Notes under the pieces: generated by a model
Databases searched by the model: none
Told to the model about the DNA's origin: nothing
Seen by the model: only the letters and a program-made list of their open reading frames with translations
Part shown: one piece after another, positions 4,985 to 8,007 of the stretch
How the letters are laid out: the number at the start of each line of letters is the position of its first letter
How positions within the stretch are numbered: the stretch's first letter is position 1
Source: Desulfobacteraceae bacterium
GTDB taxonomy: Bacteria; Desulfobacterota; Desulfobacteria; Desulfobacterales; JAABSP01
Length of the DNA stretch: 8,007 nucleotides
Direction: 5' to 3'
NCBI GenBank assembly: GCA_011390035.1
Contig: JAABTE010000112.1
Location: forward strand, 1-8,007
Program-made: the position numbers and the translations under genes

Positions 4985-6442
4985 CTATCCCGCCTCGTCC
5001 CGCACCGCCGTTTCCAGGCGGATGCCGTATTTTTCGATGCGGGAGTGGAGCGTGGGCCGGGACATGCCCAGCAGCCGGGCCGCCCTGGAGCGGTTGCCGC
5101 CGGTCAGATTCAGGGCCTCGGCGATCAGCGCCCTGCCCAACCGATCCATGCAGGCATCGAACATATTCTCCCGGCTTTCGCCGGACAGGGTGCCCCGGGC
5201 CCATTCCCGGAGGGCGGCGTCAGGGTCATCGTCCGGCGCGCCGCCGGCCCCCGGGACATGCCGGACGGCGGCGCCCTTGTCGCCGATGGCCCGGACGATG
5301 TCCTCTGCGGAAAGGGGCATGCCCCGGTTGAAGATAAGCGCCTTTTGAATCACATTGCCCAGCTCCCGGACGTTGCCGGGCCAGGAGTGATGGCTCAACG
5401 CCTCCCTGGCCGCATCGGTGGCGCCGGGGTTGTCCAGCCCCATCTCGCCGGCGTACCGCGCCAGAAAGTATTGGGTGAGCAGCGGGATGTCCACGCGCCG
5501 CTGACCCAGGGGCGGCAGGTGGATGGTGACCACCTCCAGCCGATAGTACAGGTCCTCCCGGAACCGGCCCTCGGCGATGGCCGCCTCCAGGTTCCGGTTG
5601 GTGGCGGCGATGATCCGCACGTCCACGGGCACCGTTTCCCGGCCGCCCAGCCGCTCGATGCTCTTTTCCTGGAGCAGCCGCAGCATCTTGGACTGGAGGG
5701 AAAAGGGCATGTCGCCGATCTCGTCTAAAAAGATGGTGCCGCCGTGGGCCTGCTCGATCTTGCCCACCCGGCGGTGGGCCGCGCCGGTGAAGGCGCCCTT
5801 TTCGTAGCCGAACAGCTCGCTTTCCAGCAGGGTCTCTGGGATGGCCACGCAATTGATGATCAGAAAGGGCTTCTTGCTTCTCAGGCTGTGCTGATAGACG
5901 GCCCGGGCCACCAGCTCCTTTCCGGTGCCCGATTCGCCCCGGATCAGCACCGTGGCGTCCGTTGGCGCCACCCGGCCGATGGCCTTGTACACCGCCTGCA
6001 TGGCCGGCCCCCGGCCGATGATGGCCTCGCCGAAGGCGTTCTCCGGCGCCACATCCACATCCACGGGCGAGCGCATGAACCGGCCCGCCGCAAGGCCCTT
6101 TTCGATCACCGCCAGCATGTCCGGCACGTCAAAGGGCTTTAGCAGGTAGTCGAAGGCGCCCTGCTTGGTGGCCTCGATGGCCGTTTCGGTGGTGCCGTAA
6201 GCGGTCATGATGATCACGGGCAGCCTCGGGTCGATGCCGTGGATGGCCCGGAAGGTCTCAAGGCCGTTCATGCCCGGCAGCCGCATGTCCAGCACCACCA
6301 GGTCGGGCCGGGTCTTTTTCACCATCTCAAGGCCCGCCTCGCCGGAGGCGGCGCTGGCCACCTTGTAGCCCTCCTCGGCCAGCAGCTTCAGAAAGCTCTT
6401 TCGCAACTGGTCGTCATCATCGATGATCAGGATATGGCTCAC
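4985..6442 (-). CDS. NtrC-family sigma-54-dependent response regulator
   Basis: A 485-residue transcriptional activator. The receiver domain (about 1-120) has the acidic cluster D8-D11, phosphoacceptor D52 (VVLDMRLPGMNG), T80 and K102 (LLKPFD). The central AAA+ domain (about 140-370) has Walker A GESGTGKE (169-176), the sigma-54 contact loop GAFTGA (216-221), Walker B GGTIFLDE (234-241) and the RFREDLYYRL region with its arginine. The C-terminal Fis-type HTH contains LTGGNRSRAARLLGMSRPTL. All parts expected of a working, phosphorylation-controlled activator of RNA polymerase-sigma-54 are present. The start is GTG at 6442, overlapping the kinase stop as GTGA, with GGAGG 6 bases upstream. The partner is the kinase encoded just before it. 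Target genes are not evident: none of the gene-free gaps here shows a GG-N10-GC sigma-54 promoter. The family resembles ZraR/AtoC-type regulators, but the signal cannot be named. Confidence 0.95.
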   Translation of the reverse strand: MSHILIIDDDDQLRKSFLKLLAEEGYKVASAASGEAGLEMVKKTRPDLVVLDMRLPGMNGLETFRAIHGIDPRLPVIIMTAYGTTETAIEATKQGAFDYLLKPFDVPDMLAVIEKGLAAGRFMRSPVDVDVAPENAFGEAIIGRGPAMQAVYKAIGRVAPTDATVLIRGESGTGKELVARAVYQHSLRSKKPFLIINCVAIPETLLESELFGYEKGAFTGAAHRRVGKIEQAHGGTIFLDEIGDMPFSLQSKMLRLLQEKSIERLGGRETVPVDVRIIAATNRNLEAAIAEGRFREDLYYRLEVVTIHLPPLGQRRVDIPLLTQYFLARYAGEMGLDNPGATDAAREALSHHSWPGNVRELGNVIQKALIFNRGMPLSAEDIVRAIGDKGAAVRHVPGAGGAPDDDPDAALREWARGTLSGESRENMFDACMDRLGRALIAEALNLTGGNRSRAARLLGMSRPTLHSRIEKYGIRLETAVRDEAG

Positions 6443-7947
6443 CGGCCGCCTCCGCCGCCGCCGCCCGGCCCGCCATCCGCCCGCCCGCCCGACGCGCCTT
6501 CCGGATCAAGGGGAAGGGCGATGGCGAAGGTGGCGCCGGCGCCCTCTTGCGACGCGATGGTCATCTCGCCCATGTGTTCCTCGATGATGCGCAGGGCGAT
6601 GCTCAGGCCCAGGCCGGTGCCCTCGTCCTTGGTGGTGAAAAAGGGCTGGAACGCCTTTTCGACCACGGCCTCGGGCATGCCGGGCCCGTCGTCCGCCACC
6701 CGGATCACCGCCCCCGCCCCTTCCACCGATTCGCCGATCTCGATATGGCCGCCCCGGCCCATGGCCTCGCAGGCGTTGACCATCAGATTCACCAGCACCT
6801 CCTTGAGCTGCTCCGGGTCGACCCGCACCAGCGGCAGGGGCCGGGCGCGGCGAACCGCCACCGTCACGTCATAGGACTTGAGCCGATGCTCCAGCAACTG
6901 GATGGCCATGTCCACCACCGAAGAGGGGCTCACCCGCTGAAACTTGAGCTTGGGGGGCCGGGAGAACTCGAGAAAATTCTGGAGGATGGTGTCTATGTGG
7001 CGAATCTCCTGGGAGATTACGTCGAAGTCTTCCTTCTGGGTGTCGGTGAGCCCGAGGGACCGGCTGAGGGAAAACAGGCGCATCTTCACCGAGGTGAGCG
7101 GGTTTCGGATGCTGTGGGCCGTGCCCGCGGCCAGCCGCCCCACCATGGCCATCTTTTCCGACTGGAGCAGGTGCTCCCGGCTCCGGGCCAGCTCCTGGTG
7201 GGTCTGGCCCGCGTCCCGGATCAGGCCGTGGACGCTGCGGCTCAGCGCCTTGATCTCGTCATCGAAGCGCCTCGGCGCGCCCTCCCCCTCTGCGGCCTGG
7301 GTCAGCCGCCGCACCGGCCCGAAGATGTGATGGATCAGCACGAAGACCAGCATGATGGCAAGAGCGAATTCGGCGAAGATGGCCCCGGCGGCGATGAACC
7401 GCAGCCGCCGGGCCTCCTCGGCGCCGGCCGCGCCCGCGGCCACGATGCGGTCGGCGTACAGCCCCTTGTAGGTCTCGCACAGCTCCATGATGCGAAAGAA
7501 GCGATTCCGCACGGCCGCGTGAAGGCGCGAGCCCACCTCCCGCTGGCCGGTCTTGTAGTAATCGATCACCTGATCCTTGTCGGCGATGTAGCGTTGATAC
7601 TCGGTCTCGATGCGGGTGAGCGCCTCCCGCTGGGCGGGGCTGTTGACCAGCCGCTCCGCCTCGGCCATCCGCTCCTTGAAGATCTGCCGGTATTCGCCGA
7701 GCCGGCGGAGCCAGTCCGGGTCCCCGTCCAGAAAATAGTAGGAGACGAACCCCTTCTGGCTCACCAGCGCCGTCTCGAGGGCCTCCACCACCTGGAAGGC
7801 GGCGATGTCCCGGTCGATTATGTCGCCGAGCAGCCGCTCCATCCGATGGGTGTACCAGACCATCACCGACCCGCCGGCCACGGTGATGCCGGCCAGCGCC
7901 GTCAGGGCGATGTAGATCCGAAGCCGAAGGCTGATGCGAAACCACAT
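6439..7947 (-). CDS. Membrane sensor histidine kinase, partner of the NtrC-type regulator
   Basis: A 502-residue inner-membrane kinase. TM1 is about residues 11-31, after a short basic tail. An extracytoplasmic, probably four-helix sensor region spans about 32-182 and contains QKGFVSYYFLDGDPDWLRRL. TM2 is about 183-207. A weak HAMP-like linker follows (FGPVRRLTQAAEG ... DDEIKALSRSVHGLI) and then a short helix into HisKA. The phosphoacceptor is H278 in AGTAHSIRNPLTSVKMRL; the residue after histidine is serine, not the usual E or D. The ATPase domain has the N box VNLMVNACEAM (N391), G1 ADDGPGMP, F box FQPFFTTK and G2 GTGLGLSIA. The last 20 or so residues are glycine-rich (GGPGGGGGGGR). The start at 7947 has only a weak GGGG 8 bases upstream, but an in-frame TAA lies 15 bases before it, so no upstream extension is possible. 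The 60 bases to the window edge show no clear promoter. The ligand is unknown. Confidence 0.93.
   Translation of the reverse strand: MWFRISLRLRIYIALTALAGITVAGGSVMVWYTHRMERLLGDIIDRDIAAFQVVEALETALVSQKGFVSYYFLDGDPDWLRRLGEYRQIFKERMAEAERLVNSPAQREALTRIETEYQRYIADKDQVIDYYKTGQREVGSRLHAAVRNRFFRIMELCETYKGLYADRIVAAGAAGAEEARRLRFIAAGAIFAEFALAIMLVFVLIHHIFGPVRRLTQAAEGEGAPRRFDDEIKALSRSVHGLIRDAGQTHQELARSREHLLQSEKMAMVGRLAAGTAHSIRNPLTSVKMRLFSLSRSLGLTDTQKEDFDVISQEIRHIDTILQNFLEFSRPPKLKFQRVSPSSVVDMAIQLLEHRLKSYDVTVAVRRARPLPLVRVDPEQLKEVLVNLMVNACEAMGRGGHIEIGESVEGAGAVIRVADDGPGMPEAVVEKAFQPFFTTKDEGTGLGLSIALRIIEEHMGEMTIASQEGAGATFAIALPLDPEGASGGRADGGPGGGGGGGR
6449..6453 (-). promoter_or_regulatory. Ribosome-binding site of the response regulator
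   Basis: GGAGG lies 6 bases upstream of the GTG at 6442, inside the glycine codons of the kinase tail. It supports the GTGA junction as the real start. Confidence 0.75.
6464..6490 (-). other. Cluster of five GGG tracts, possible G-quadruplex
   Basis: On the coding (minus) strand five GGG tracts occur at 6490-6488, 6486-6484, 6482-6480, 6471-6469 and 6466-6464, separated by 1, 1, 8 and 2 bases. Four such tracts with short loops fit the usual intramolecular quadruplex pattern. It lies in the kinase tail codons, 11 bases before the regulator's Shine-Dalgarno. Whether it folds in RNA is untested, and high GC alone may explain it. Confidence 0.4.
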
Positions 7948-8007
7948 GAATTGAACCCCGCGTTAAAAAATTGGTGTGAAAGCGACCTTCCCGATGCCGG
8001 AGGAAGG

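Noticed and set aside
4733..5728. Long open frame on the plus strand (331 codons) antisense to the ferredoxin and response regulator
   Set aside because: It lies opposite two well-supported genes with full family motifs, its translation has no recognisable domain, and long antisense frames are expected at this GC content.
7948..8007. Sigma-54 promoter for autoregulation of the two-component genes
   Set aside because: No GG-N10-GC pair with TGGC/TTGC-like boxes is present in these 60 bases, nor in the other gene-free gaps; the true promoter may lie outside the window.

Overview
The window is GC-rich and gene-dense. All six genes that can be supported lie on the minus strand, so in transcription order the window reads from its right end to its left end. 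GC richness, the NtrC-type two-component pair, a NIL-domain ferredoxin beside thiolation enzymes, and secreted proteins with calcium-loop and PKD-like modules together suggest an anaerobic Desulfobacterota (deltaproteobacterial, Desulfobacterales-like) chromosome. That assignment is inference from gene style; there is no rRNA or other marker to prove it.

Right part (about 4985-7947): a two-component system. A two-transmembrane sensor histidine kinase with a large extracytoplasmic helical sensor region is followed, with a 4-base GTGA overlap, by an NtrC-family sigma-54 activator with receiver, AAA+ and Fis-type HTH domains. The kinase ends in a glycine-rich tail whose codons also carry the regulator's Shine-Dalgarno sequence and a run of GGG tracts.

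Middle part (1842-4926): a tRNA sulfur-modification operon. A good sigma-70-type promoter (TTGACA, 17-base spacer, TACACT) precedes a NIL-domain 2x[4Fe-4S] ferredoxin. The ferredoxin overlaps mnmA (2-thiouridine at U34) by GTGA, and mtaB (2-methylthio of t6A37) follows 22 bases later. Both enzymes put sulfur into the anticodon loop, and tRNA-Lys(UUU) is the classical common substrate. The ferredoxin may supply electrons, sulfur or cluster assistance. MnmA carries an unusual in-frame 8-residue tandem repeat.

Left part (1-1841): two exported proteins of unknown role. The first has a signal peptide, thrombospondin-type-3-like calcium loops and a duplicated GWNL module. The second, cut by the window edge, has a signal peptide, an N-terminal beta-type domain and a PKD-like domain. 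They are 47 bases apart and probably co-transcribed. The 141-base leader before the first contains repeats that could form alternative hairpins at the ribosome-binding site.

No tRNA, rRNA, CRISPR array, insertion sequence, convincing rho-independent terminator or sigma-54 promoter was seen. No gene-free stretch exceeds about 161 bases. The most interesting items are the ferredoxin-mnmA-mtaB coupling, the MnmA repeat, the leader before the calcium-loop protein, and the altered H-box (HSIRNP) of the kinase.
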